Below, piece by piece: positions 1 to 8,106 of a stretch of DNA of 24,533 bases. Below the pieces are notes generated by a model. It was not told the origin of the DNA. It made no database searches and worked only from the letters and a program-made list of their open reading frames with translations. This stretch comes from CALAMD01 sp035301345. Its GTDB lineage: Bacteria > Bacillota > Bacilli > Bacillales > Amphibacillaceae. A program made the position numbers and the translations under genes. Location: the NCBI GenBank assembly GCA_035301345.1, contig DATGUM010000027.1, positions 1-24,533 on the forward strand. Direction: 5' to 3'. Every line of letters begins with the position of its first letter. Position 1 is the first letter of the stretch.

Positions 1-180
1 CTGTGGGAAGGTAATGAGATAGGTGGTAACCTATTTCATTACACGTATCCGAAAATCCCTAGAACCGACATGATAATGGAGGTTCTAGAAGTTGAGGTCG
101 TCCCACGGCAAGCGTAGTATAGTTCTGAAACGATCACCCGCGAAAAGTGAAGTATATATCACCTGAGGTGATTAAAGAGT
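1..180 (+). ncRNA. Structured RNA element with three helices, possible group II intron remnant
   Basis: Three perfect or near-perfect helices can be drawn together. P1 pairs 1-8 with 101-108 (8 bp, one G-U). P2 pairs 11-24 with 29-42 (14 bp, one G-U, 4-nt loop). P3 pairs 59-66 with 81-88 (8 bp). P1 encloses P2 and P3, giving a three-way junction. A further small palindrome lies at 158-172. The region is richer in G+C than the following 220 bases. Its style (short helices joined by purine-rich linkers such as CCGAAAAT and GCGAAAAGTGA) recalls domain I to III of bacterial group II introns, but no reverse transcriptase follows, so it would be a fragment. The 5' end may lie outside the window. 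The fold is seen in the sequence; the family is a guess. Confidence 0.35.
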
Positions 181-403
181 CATTTAATAAAAATAATCTA
201 TACAAAAGATGGTATTTTGAACATACTTATTAGGTACCCACAAACTACTTGACTCAATCTCATTAAATACGTACCTTTACATTTCACTTATAGAAATATA
301 TACTAATTCATAATTAACTAAATTTTTTGTCAATGTATAAAATACAATGGTTTTATTCACTCATAGACGATAGTAGTGAAAAGTTTAGAGGAGGAAGTTA
401 AAT
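181..403 (+). other. AT-rich leader of the ATP sulfurylase gene, weak promoter only
   Basis: Non-coding, AT-rich. The best promoter-like pair is TTGTCA at 327-332, an 18-nt spacer, and TTTTAT at 351-356, which is weak. The ribosome binding site AGAGGAGGA at 387-395 is strong and fixes the ATG at 404. I saw no SAM (S-box) riboswitch motif, which controls many sulfate-assimilation operons in Bacillus. Confidence 0.4.
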
Positions 404-2107
404 ATGTCATCTATACCATTTGATCAATTACCACAGCAACCACACGGAGGAAAACTAGTGAACCGTGTTGTTAGTGCAGAGGAAAAAGATTCTGAGATTG
501 CTCGTGCGAAACAATTACCAGCAATTATGGTTGATTTAGAAGCGGTTATTACGATAGAAATGATTGCAACAGGTGTCCTTTCACCAAACGAAGGATTTAT
601 GGTCGAAGCTGATTATGAATCAGTACTGAAAAAAGGGCGATTAGCAAACGGAGTCGTTTGGCCTGTACCGTTAAGTTTTGCGCCAATTGGTAATCGTAAT
701 AAAGAAACAGTAGCGTCACTAAATGTCGGTGATGAAATCGCACTCATTAATGCAGATAAAGAACCAGTAGCCATTATGAAAATTGATGATAAATTCGATT
801 ATGATAAAGAGGAACGTGCCAAACATTTATTTGGAACGACTGATCGTAATCATCCAGGTGTTGATTCGATTTATCGCCGAATGGGTGATACGTCACTCGG
901 TGGGCCACTTACATTATTACAGCGTGTTAATTGGGGACCATTTGAAGGCTTACGTCTTGAGCCGAAAGATACGTGGCGAATTTTTTACGAAGAGAAGAAA
1001 TTTAAAACAGCGGCTGGTTTTATTACAGGAGCGAATCCATTACACCGCGGGCATGAATACATTCATAGAAATGCTTTAGAGGAAATTGACGGCCTGTTGT
1101 TACAACCGTTAGTTGAAATGGCAAAGCGTGAATATACACGTCATGAGTTCCGTGTTCTTTCATATCGAAGTGTATTAGAAACGTACTACCCTGAAGAAAG
1201 GGCTATTTTAGCGCCACTACGTGTGACGTACATTTTTGCTGGGCCACGTGAAACAGTTTTACACGCGCTCATTATGAAAAATTACGGGTGTACACATGCG
1301 CTTATCGGACGTGATCATGCAGGTATTGGTGATTATTATGATAAATATGCCAGTCATACAGTTTTTGATGAATTTACACCTGAAGAGTTAGGCATAGATA
1401 TTCGTCTATTCCATGAAGTTTTCCACTGTACGCGTTGTGACTCATTAGCGACAACACAGTCGTGCCCGCACGAAAAACGTTATCATATTAATATTTCAGG
1501 GACGAGTATTCGCGAAATGTTACGTCACGGCATGTTACCACCTAAAGAAATTGTTCGTCCGGAATCGGCAAGAATTGCGATTCAAGGGATTCAGCCGAAA
1601 GGGACAGATGACAATGATGAAGCGACGTTACCTGTTGGGAAAACAGTTAATAGTACGTTCCCTTATTACAAGGATCACGTCGGTCTTGGAAAACATGAAC
1701 GTCGGAACCCATTAACAATTGAGCAGTTAACAGTTGAGGACTTAGAAGCTGCTATTGTTGATGCCCGTGAAAATTCACATCGTATTTATAAAGATATTTT
1801 TGATGAGTATAGTTCAGTTGCAGACACGAATCGTAACGTACAGCCTGACTGGGTTAAAGCAGCGCGACAAGCGATGCAAAAGCAACAGGAAATGGTTATA
1901 AGTAACTTAGAAGAAAAAGTACAATTAGCACCTGAACAAGCTTCTGATGAATTTATGTACCAAGATAAAGCGGAAGCTGAAAAAGAATTAAATGTCGCTC
2001 GCAAGATTTCGGAAGACTTACCGAAAGCATTTACTAAAGAGGAAGTTTCGTATCGAACGTGGAATACACTGCCTTACCATCGTTATCTTGGTAGTGACGA
2101 AGAATAA
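404..2107 (+). CDS. sat: Sulfate adenylyltransferase (ATP sulfurylase), long divergent form
   Basis: Makes adenosine 5'-phosphosulfate and pyrophosphate from ATP and sulfate, or the reverse, in the cytoplasm. The family is shown by an N-terminal PUA-like part, the nucleotide motif NPLHRGHE (211-218), the AGPRET block (279-284), GRDHAGIGDYY (302-312), a zinc site of the Thermus type (C342, C345, C354, H356) and SGTSIREML (365-373). Two things are unusual. The normal QTRN stretch, whose Arg binds sulfate in characterised enzymes, reads TGAN here (208-211), so the Gln and Arg are absent. The protein has 567 residues, while Bacillus assimilatory enzymes have about 380; the extra C-terminal 150 residues are charged and helical and show no APS kinase P-loop. 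No cysH, cysC or apr gene is adjacent. The fold is secure; the physiological direction or substrate is not. Confidence 0.85.
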   Translation: MSSIPFDQLPQQPHGGKLVNRVVSAEEKDSEIARAKQLPAIMVDLEAVITIEMIATGVLSPNEGFMVEADYESVLKKGRLANGVVWPVPLSFAPIGNRNKETVASLNVGDEIALINADKEPVAIMKIDDKFDYDKEERAKHLFGTTDRNHPGVDSIYRRMGDTSLGGPLTLLQRVNWGPFEGLRLEPKDTWRIFYEEKKFKTAAGFITGANPLHRGHEYIHRNALEEIDGLLLQPLVEMAKREYTRHEFRVLSYRSVLETYYPEERAILAPLRVTYIFAGPRETVLHALIMKNYGCTHALIGRDHAGIGDYYDKYASHTVFDEFTPEELGIDIRLFHEVFHCTRCDSLATTQSCPHEKRYHINISGTSIREMLRHGMLPPKEIVRPESARIAIQGIQPKGTDDNDEATLPVGKTVNSTFPYYKDHVGLGKHERRNPLTIEQLTVEDLEAAIVDARENSHRIYKDIFDEYSSVADTNRNVQPDWVKAARQAMQKQQEMVISNLEEKVQLAPEQASDEFMYQDKAEAEKELNVARKISEDLPKAFTKEEVSYRTWNTLPYHRYLGSDEE

Positions 2108-2275
2108 AGTATATTTATTCAACAAATGAGAAAATTTAATCAACTTATAAACTCGCATAAACGTTATAAAATGTCTTTTTTTCTCCCTTTAGCTATGTTA
2201 GTCTATTAGTAACATAAAAATAAAAAATGGGCTAAAAGGCCCTTAAAGAGAGAGTCATTCAAAATAGGGGGAAAT

Positions 2276-3076
2276 ATGTTGAAGAAGCAATATCCGCTTC
2301 TGTTGCTGCTGCTCATGGGGATGTTGCTCACTGCGTGTGGGCAAGTTGGAGCAGGAACGAGCTCAAAAGATAAAGAAAAAGAGCTTGAAAATAGCAACAA
2401 AGTCGAAGAAGAATCAGACGATAAAGAGATGTCTGAAGAAGAGATTAAACGAATTTTAGTTAAAAATTTAGATGCCATTGATAACGTTATGTTAAAGTTA
2501 CACGAAGCTCATTTTTATACGGATGATCACTGGGAGATTCAAGAATCCATTTTAAATCCGTCGCTTGATGATAAAGAAACGGATCGAGCCATTCAAAAAA
2601 CGAAAAAACTTTTAGAAGGACTAGTGGAAAAAAAGCTATTAGAAAAAGTCGTTCGTTTAAAATTATATGATTTCTTTAGGCATTTAGAAGGTGCCTCATT
2701 GCGGTCATCAAACATTGCGACGAGATTTGAAGTAATGGAGCAATCTGAAGACTATTTTAAGGTGAGCTTTTTGGATTTAGAAAGTGATGCAGGTTATACA
2801 CCCGCTGGAACGTATATCGTAGAATATGAAAAGAAAAATAACTCATGGAAGTTGAGTGATTTTGACTTTATTAATGTCGATCAAAAGAAACTCCATTTGA
2901 CTTATGATGATATAAAAGAAGCGTATGAATCAAATGGTGATAAAGTTCATTATGTTGAAGAAGTAACTTTAGCTGACGGCACATATATTGTCGTTGAAAG
3001 AAATGATTTTACATTCGGTGTAAACAAAGATAATTCAATGATTGATTATGGAATTGATGAGCATTTAACAGAATAA
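2276..3076 (+). CDS. Predicted lipoprotein of unknown function
   Basis: A 266-residue secreted lipoprotein. Residues 1-20 form a Lys-then-Leu-rich signal peptide ending in the lipobox LTAC, with Cys21 as the lipidated residue. Residues 27-60 are a very acidic/basic linker rich in Glu, Lys and Ser, followed by a mixed alpha/beta body (about 60-266) that I cannot assign to a family. The start ATG has an AGGGGG ribosome binding site 5-10 bases upstream. It stands alone between sat and the LCP gene, followed by a strong terminator, so it is probably a single-gene transcript. It would sit on the outer face of the cytoplasmic membrane. Confidence 0.75.
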   Translation: MLKKQYPLLLLLLMGMLLTACGQVGAGTSSKDKEKELENSNKVEEESDDKEMSEEEIKRILVKNLDAIDNVMLKLHEAHFYTDDHWEIQESILNPSLDDKETDRAIQKTKKLLEGLVEKKLLEKVVRLKLYDFFRHLEGASLRSSNIATRFEVMEQSEDYFKVSFLDLESDAGYTPAGTYIVEYEKKNNSWKLSDFDFINVDQKKLHLTYDDIKEAYESNGDKVHYVEEVTLADGTYIVVERNDFTFGVNKDNSMIDYGIDEHLTE

Positions 3077-3100
3077 GAATATTCAAGCAGTAAATATATG

Positions 3101-3135
3101 AAAAGCATCGTCTAAATTTTAGGCGATGCTTTTTT
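3101..3135 (+). terminator. Intrinsic terminator after the lipoprotein gene
   Basis: Arms AAGCATCGTCTAAA and TTTAGGCGATGCTT form a 14-bp hairpin with one G-U pair and almost no loop, followed by a T run. Confidence 0.9.
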
Positions 3136-3340
3136 GTCGTTTAACGGACATTTAAAGGTAACTATTCATTTCTTCTTTCACTTTACGGCAAATGAGAGAA
3201 AGTCCGCGAAACGTTTAAATGAAGCACTAATAAATATTTGTCACAATCTATGAATGATTGTTTCTTTTTTGTGATATACTAAGCGAATACATTAAGAACG
3301 AATCACTTGTTTAATCAATGAGTGTTAAGGGGTGTCAATC

Positions 3341-4258
3341 ATGTCAAGAGTTAAGCGTAATCGAGGAAAAAAGCGGATATTTAAAGTTATATTACTATTT
3401 ATTCTATTATTAATCGTTGGGGTCGGTATTTACGGTTTTTCACTATACAATAAAGCGAAAAGCACTGTTAATGACCGTATGCACGAACAAATTGAATCGA
3501 TTGATACGTCTTTAGCGAAAGATAAATTAAAAAATAAAGAACGGTTATACATTTTATTATTAGGTATAGATGCGGAAGAAGGCGAAAAAGGGCGTTCGGA
3601 TGCGTTAATCGTTTTATCACTTGATCCGAAAACTGATGCGATGAAAATTGTTAGTATCCCACGTGATACGCGAACGGAAATTGTCGGTAAAGGAATTGAA
3701 GACAAGATTAACCATGCGTATTCATTCGGAAGTGAAGATATGGCCGTTGCGACAGTTGAATCCTTTTTAAATATGGAACTCGACTATTATGTCAGCATGA
3801 ATATGGACGGATTCCAAGAACTTGTTGATGAACTCGGCACGATCACTGTTAATAATGATTTCGCTTGGGGCGATGAATCGTATCAATTCCCTGAAGGAGA
3901 AGTGTCTATGGACGGAGAAAAGGCGATGCATTACGTCCGGATGAGAAAGCAAGATCCAGAAGGTGATTTTGGTAGAAATAAACGCCAACGTCAAGTCATT
4001 GAAGGAATTATTAACGAAGGTGCGTCAGTTGCTTCTGTCACAAAAGTAGGGACTGTTGTTGACGTGTTAGGCGATAATATGCGTACGAATTTAGACTTTG
4101 AAGATATGAAAGCACTGTTAGCGAATTATCGTGATACGCGTAAGCGAACAGGAGAATATCAAGTACAAGGAACAGGCACGTCAATTGACGGTATTTATTA
4201 TTACGTCGTTGATGAAGCTGAACGACAAAAGGTAAAGCAACTATTAGAGGAAAATTAA
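3341..4258 (+). CDS. LCP (LytR-CpsA-Psr) family cell-wall polymer ligase
   Basis: Family members such as TagT/U/V transfer undecaprenyl-linked anionic polymers (teichoic acids or capsule) onto peptidoglycan outside the membrane. The protein has a basic N-terminus, one membrane segment (about residues 13-34) and an extracellular LCP domain from about residue 65. Conserved blocks are GRSDAL (84-89), SIPRDTRTE (105-113), KINHAYSFG, HYVRMRK (197-203) and FGRNKRQRQ (210-218), which carry the Arg and Asp residues that hold the pyrophosphate and metal. I start at ATG 3341, 8 bases after AAGGGG, instead of the in-frame GTG at 3332, which lies inside the ribosome binding site. The result is 305 residues, typical for the family. 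No polymer-synthesis genes are adjacent, so its substrate is open. Confidence 0.92.
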   Translation: MSRVKRNRGKKRIFKVILLFILLLIVGVGIYGFSLYNKAKSTVNDRMHEQIESIDTSLAKDKLKNKERLYILLLGIDAEEGEKGRSDALIVLSLDPKTDAMKIVSIPRDTRTEIVGKGIEDKINHAYSFGSEDMAVATVESFLNMELDYYVSMNMDGFQELVDELGTITVNNDFAWGDESYQFPEGEVSMDGEKAMHYVRMRKQDPEGDFGRNKRQRQVIEGIINEGASVASVTKVGTVVDVLGDNMRTNLDFEDMKALLANYRDTRKRTGEYQVQGTGTSIDGIYYYVVDEAERQKVKQLLEEN

Positions 4259-4292
4259 GTAGAAGAAAAACAGGAAAAATAACTTGTATATA

Positions 4293-4334
4293 AATGCTTG
4301 TGTTTATCAAAAAAGATAAGCACAAGCATTTTTT
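4293..4334 (+). terminator. Intrinsic terminator between the convergent LCP and regulator genes
   Basis: AATGCTTGTGTTTATC pairs with GATAAGCACAAGCATT (16 bp, one mismatch/wobble), loop of six A, then TTTTCTT. It fits the plus-strand LCP gene well. The reverse direction has a poorer T tract. Confidence 0.9.
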
Positions 4335-4349
4335 CTTCGTTCTTTTCAC

Positions 4350-6473
4350 TTAATTTTGCAGCCTGCGTGTACTTTGTAAATGACAGGCGAGTTGGATTTC
4401 TAAGTTATCTTCACTGTTATTTAAATCAACGTCAAGAAGCTCTTCGATATTTTTTAAACGTTGGTACAGTGTATTAATATGAATGTGTAATAATTGTGCT
4501 GTTTTTTTAGCCGAACGGTTGTTGTTAATATACATAATGAGCGTTTCTTCAAGTTCTTTATGACGGCTACTATCTGTCTGTAAAGGTGCAAAGACTTCAT
4601 TAATGAATGTACTAATTTCAGTTGTTGATTGATGAACGAATAATCGATTAAGACCAATATCTTTGTAATGAATAATATTTAATTGATCACGATTAGTTAA
4701 ATAAGATAAAGCTTTTCGAGCTTCTTCATAACACACTTTCATATGTTCGATTCCTTCGTATGCATTACTAACGCCTCCGCGAATCTTAGAGCCGTGATGC
4801 TTATCTCGCGTATTTTGTACAGAAAGTAGTTTTTCTTGTACGTACTTAACGTCATTTTTCGTGTCTATAGATGTTAGGACGATAATTTCATTATAAAAAC
4901 TATAAATGACAAACTCTTCACCTTGTAATGCTCGATCAATTTGCGCAGTTAATTGATAAACGTCAAAGTCGATGTACTCAATGTCATTAAACGATTGAGG
5001 CACTTCAAAAATAGCGACGAGACAATACGATGTTGTCGATAAACCAATTTCGCTACTATACTCGATAATTTCTTTACTATCAGCAGATGTCATCAGGTCG
5101 CGAAACTGCTCGTATAATTGTTGTTGGTGGTTGCTTGCACTCGTCTTTCGGTTAACTAACTCGAGGGCAAGAGCAGTACTGCCTTGCTCGAGAGTCGTTC
5201 GCTCTGAACGCGTCATATGATTGACGTTGTCTAACATTAAACAACCTAAAAACAATCCGCTCGTATAAACAGGCTGTAAATATATATGTCGCTCACCTAT
5301 GACGTCGTCTACTACTTTGATATGTGTTGGTAAATGATTATCTTTAAACAGTGTTTTTATTTCAAATATCGTTAATAAGTCTTCTGCGCTCGATTTTGTC
5401 GGTGCATAGAACGAGTACTCTAAGTTATTAAAAAATGCCAACGGTTGATTAATAAGCTTTTCTAATTCATTAATGAGTACATCAATCCCACGATTTTTTA
5501 ATGAGACGTTCGTTAACCGTTCGTGAATGTCATATCTTTGGCGTAATAAATCGTTTTTCTGCTTTAATTGATCACTTAAGAGTGTAATTTCATTTAAACG
5601 ATTTGTCGTATCTTCGTGAAATTGTGCATTTTGAATGGCAATGCCTGCTTGCCCTGCAAAAGCTTCTAGTAAATATAAGTCATGATTCGTTAGTCGACGT
5701 TTCATTTTTCGTTGGTGAATAATAATCACACCAATAGGATTGCTTCCAATTTTAATTGGTACACAAATAGCCCCTTCAACGAATGGTGCTGAATCATTAA
5801 TCATTTTTAAATTGTGTTCTGAAATTTCTAGCGTATCCATTCGTTTAAATAAAGCTTTCCTTGAGTTGAAAATTCTTCCTTTACCGTCTTGGAAGACAGA
5901 ACCTGTAATCGACTCACCAATTCTCGTTTGAAATTGAAAGATTTTTTTACTGAAGCCGACAGCGACACGGGTAATTAAACGTTCCTTTTCTTCATTATAA
6001 AGCATTAAATAACCAGCATCAGAAGCAGGAATAACGTTAAGGGCATAGTTTATGATGCTTTCTAACACGTTATCGAGTTCGGAAATAGATGTGATGGAAT
6101 GCATACTATCTACTATAGTCGTTAACTCAGTATTCTTTTTATTGACCGTTTGCTCCAAAATTAAGAGATGTAATATATGAAGCAGCTCATAAACTTTGTT
6201 CTCATTAAGCATGGGCGTCTTTGCAGAAGTAGAAACACCCATTTGATAACCTTGCGGATATAAGAAGAAAATCGTTTGAATATGATTTTTAAGTTTATAA
6301 CGATGGGTTGGGCGATTTAGCGAGTATTCAGGAAACGTAGGTTCTTCAGCTAACGTTTCATCACCACATATAAACGTCGTTTCATCTGTATAATCATTGT
6401 ATTGCCACAGTTGAAAGTGATCGGTTTTTAACATATCTTTTAAAGCTCTATAACAATAAGTTGTATGATCCAT
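4350..6473 (-). CDS. GAF-sensor regulator with PucR/CdaR-type C-terminal HTH
   Basis: Probable transcriptional activator or switch of the divergent operon at 6659. Residues 1-115 are a helical N-terminal region of no known family. Residues about 130-285 look like a GAF domain (DAGYLMLYN, GAICVPIKIG, AFAGQAGIAIQNAQ). A coiled-coil segment (290-325) leads to a second sensor-like region (about 317-445). Residues about 475-600 match the degenerate GGDEF-like domain of CdaR/PucR proteins, and 640-700 form the PucR C-terminal helix-turn-helix (AKKTAQLLHIHINTLYQRLKNIE). AGGAGG 6 bases before the ATG supports the start. PucR relatives control purine, amino-acid or sugar-acid catabolism and are usually encoded beside their targets. 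The ligand is unknown. Confidence 0.85.
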   Translation of the reverse strand: MDHTTYCYRALKDMLKTDHFQLWQYNDYTDETTFICGDETLAEEPTFPEYSLNRPTHRYKLKNHIQTIFFLYPQGYQMGVSTSAKTPMLNENKVYELLHILHLLILEQTVNKKNTELTTIVDSMHSITSISELDNVLESIINYALNVIPASDAGYLMLYNEEKERLITRVAVGFSKKIFQFQTRIGESITGSVFQDGKGRIFNSRKALFKRMDTLEISEHNLKMINDSAPFVEGAICVPIKIGSNPIGVIIIHQRKMKRRLTNHDLYLLEAFAGQAGIAIQNAQFHEDTTNRLNEITLLSDQLKQKNDLLRQRYDIHERLTNVSLKNRGIDVLINELEKLINQPLAFFNNLEYSFYAPTKSSAEDLLTIFEIKTLFKDNHLPTHIKVVDDVIGERHIYLQPVYTSGLFLGCLMLDNVNHMTRSERTTLEQGSTALALELVNRKTSASNHQQQLYEQFRDLMTSADSKEIIEYSSEIGLSTTSYCLVAIFEVPQSFNDIEYIDFDVYQLTAQIDRALQGEEFVIYSFYNEIIVLTSIDTKNDVKYVQEKLLSVQNTRDKHHGSKIRGGVSNAYEGIEHMKVCYEEARKALSYLTNRDQLNIIHYKDIGLNRLFVHQSTTEISTFINEVFAPLQTDSSRHKELEETLIMYINNNRSAKKTAQLLHIHINTLYQRLKNIEELLDVDLNNSEDNLEIQLACHLQSTRRLQN

Positions 6474-6556
6474 GACGGTCCTCCTATGACTCGTTATGTA
6501 AAAGTATATATATAATTAATTATTTTATAAAAAAACATACATTGTAGTTTGAGTAT

Positions 6557-6570
6557 ACTATGCTTATAGT
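6557..6570. promoter_or_regulatory. Palindrome ACTAT-N4-ATAGT in the divergent promoter region
   Basis: Inverted repeat with 5-bp arms and 4-bp spacer, overlapping a TATACT box (6554-6559), in the 185-bp gap between the regulator and its likely target operon. Position suggests an operator for the GAF/PucR protein; the repeat is short and could be chance in AT-rich DNA. Confidence 0.3.
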
Positions 6571-6606
6571 TAAATACATAGTTATTCACTTCAAAAAAAC
6601 AAATGT

Positions 6607-6620
6607 TGAAAGTGCTTACA
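6607..6620 (+). promoter_or_regulatory. Candidate CcpA cre site upstream of the DUF5058 operon
   Basis: TGAAAGTGCTTACA matches the Bacillus cre consensus TGWAANCGNTNWCA with one deviation (C to T at the centre). It lies 39 bases before the operon's ATG, downstream of the possible promoter, where CcpA binding usually represses. Carbon catabolite control would suit a catabolic operon. Confidence 0.45.
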
Positions 6621-6658
6621 AATAATTATCAGAATTTATAAATAAAGGAGGACATAAA

Positions 6659-7366
6659 ATGTCAGAAGTAATGGAACTTGCAAATAGTGGGATGCTTTGG
6701 GCGATTGCATCTGTAATTGTCGGAATAGTCTTTTTTCAAGCGTTTAAGTTTATGAGTTTAGCGTCTAAAGCAAGTGGTTCAGTAGGAATGACGAAGAAAG
6801 ATGTACGAGCAGCGGTGAGGACAGGTGCCATCAGTTCAATCGGCCCATCGTTTGCCATTGTTATTATTGCTATCTCATTAATATCACTTATCGGAAACCC
6901 AGTAGCACTTATTAGAATTGGAATCATCGGATCTGCTCCAATTGAAACAGTTGGTGCAACATTAGGGGCGCAGGCAGCCGGATCTGAACTCGGAACAGAC
7001 AGTTTTACAAAGCAAGCGTTTACAGCTGCTGTATGGGTCATGTGTCTTGGTGGTATGGGTTGGTTAATATTTACGGCACTCTTTACGAAATCATTAGGAA
7101 AAATTCAGAAAAAAGCATCAAGTACACCGAAGAGAATGAGCTTATTTAAAGTTGTTTCAACAGGTGCAATGATTGGTGCGTTCGGTTACTTAGGTACGAG
7201 CCAAATGATTGTTGGTCTTGGAGCGTCAGCTGTTTTATTAGTGTCAGCGGTTTCAATGCCTATTATTATGGCGATTGCTAAAAAGTACAATATGAGTTGG
7301 ATGAAAGAATGGTCGCTCGGATTAGTCGTATTAATTGGGTTAATCCTCGGATATTTCTTAGGATAA
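6659..7366 (+). CDS. DUF5058-like integral membrane protein
   Basis: 235 residues with about six hydrophobic segments (near 11-33, 55-80, 85-105, 120-145, 165-200 and 212-234) and the basic loops expected inside. The N-terminus, with MELANSGMLWAIA and a short loop containing MTKKDVRAA, fits my recollection of the DUF5058 family, whose members are encoded near M20 peptidases. The start has a textbook AAAGGAGG ribosome binding site. It is the first gene of an operon: the next membrane protein begins 24 bases downstream and the amidohydrolase directly after that. A transporter or channel subunit is a reasonable inference, but no transported substrate has been shown from sequence. Confidence 0.7.
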   Translation: MSEVMELANSGMLWAIASVIVGIVFFQAFKFMSLASKASGSVGMTKKDVRAAVRTGAISSIGPSFAIVIIAISLISLIGNPVALIRIGIIGSAPIETVGATLGAQAAGSELGTDSFTKQAFTAAVWVMCLGGMGWLIFTALFTKSLGKIQKKASSTPKRMSLFKVVSTGAMIGAFGYLGTSQMIVGLGASAVLLVSAVSMPIIMAIAKKYNMSWMKEWSLGLVVLIGLILGYFLG

Positions 7367-7389
7367 ATTACAGAAAGGTGTGAAGGAAT

Positions 7390-8106
7390 TTGTCGGAAAA
7401 AACTGAAGCTGTACAAATGGAAAATGTAACAAGTAATAGTGGTAGTTTAAGCATTTCGAAGTTTCATGCAAAATCCCACTTTTGGGGTCGATTAACATTA
7501 TGGAGCGTTATTATACTAACATTAACATTACCGATGTATTTATCGTTTGGTCTTGGTCATCATCCAGGTTGGAACGTTATTTTAACAGGGTTTGTAGCAT
7601 ATGCAGCAATTGTTGCAGTCGTTTGGGTCGTTGAACCGATTAGTTATTACCCCGTTCTCGGTGTTTCTGGAACGTATTTAGCTTTTTTAAATGGTAATAT
7701 CGGAAACATGGTATTGCCGAGTGCTGCCGTTGCGCAAGAAGTTATTGGCGCGCAACCTGGAACTGAAAAAGGTGAAGTGACAGCAACGCTAGCAATTACT
7801 GGAGCAGCTATCGTTAACACAACAATCCTCGTATTCGTTGTTTTAGGAGGTTCCGTCCTTTTAACGGTTCTACCAGATAATGTTTTAGTAGCATTTGACT
7901 ATGTGTTACCAGCGATTTATGGTGGAGTAATTGCTCAATTTGCCATTCAGAAGCCGAGTTGGGGAGTTGCTGGAATTGTTATCGGTTTAGCAGTAAACTT
8001 AGGACCAATTCCACAGGCATTTGAAACATTCTTATGTGTGTTCGGTACAATTGCAGCTTGTTTAATGTTAGATAAAATGAATAAAGACAAAAAAGAGGTG
8101 GCTTAA
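7390..8106 (+). CDS. Membrane protein of unknown family, partner of the DUF5058-like protein
   Basis: 238 residues. A hydrophilic 30-residue N-terminus is followed by about six membrane segments (near 36-54, 61-82, 88-105, 133-160, 168-188 and 192-224) with small-residue-rich helices (GVSGTYLAF, GAAIVNTTILVF, PAIYGGVIAQFA) that recall transporter cores. It starts with TTG, preceded by AAAGGTGTGAAGG. It ends with a TAA directly abutting the ATG of the amidohydrolase, so translation is probably coupled. The two small membrane proteins of similar size next to each other suggest a two-subunit permease. I do not recognise the family. Confidence 0.65.
   Translation: MSEKTEAVQMENVTSNSGSLSISKFHAKSHFWGRLTLWSVIILTLTLPMYLSFGLGHHPGWNVILTGFVAYAAIVAVVWVVEPISYYPVLGVSGTYLAFLNGNIGNMVLPSAAVAQEVIGAQPGTEKGEVTATLAITGAAIVNTTILVFVVLGGSVLLTVLPDNVLVAFDYVLPAIYGGVIAQFAIQKPSWGVAGIVIGLAVNLGPIPQAFETFLCVFGTIAACLMLDKMNKDKKEVA

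Noticed and set aside
181..403. SAM (S-box) riboswitch or T-box before sat
   Set aside because: No conserved S-box core or T-box sequence can be found, and there is no terminator in the leader.
783..1079. Second-frame open reading frame within sat
   Set aside because: It lies in the +1 frame of a well conserved enzyme, has no ribosome site and no recognisable content.
2229..2242. GGGC/GCCC hairpin before the lipoprotein gene as terminator of sat
   Set aside because: Only four base pairs with no T run after it; too weak.
3332..3340. GTG start of the LCP protein
   Set aside because: It overlaps the ribosome binding site for the ATG at 3341.
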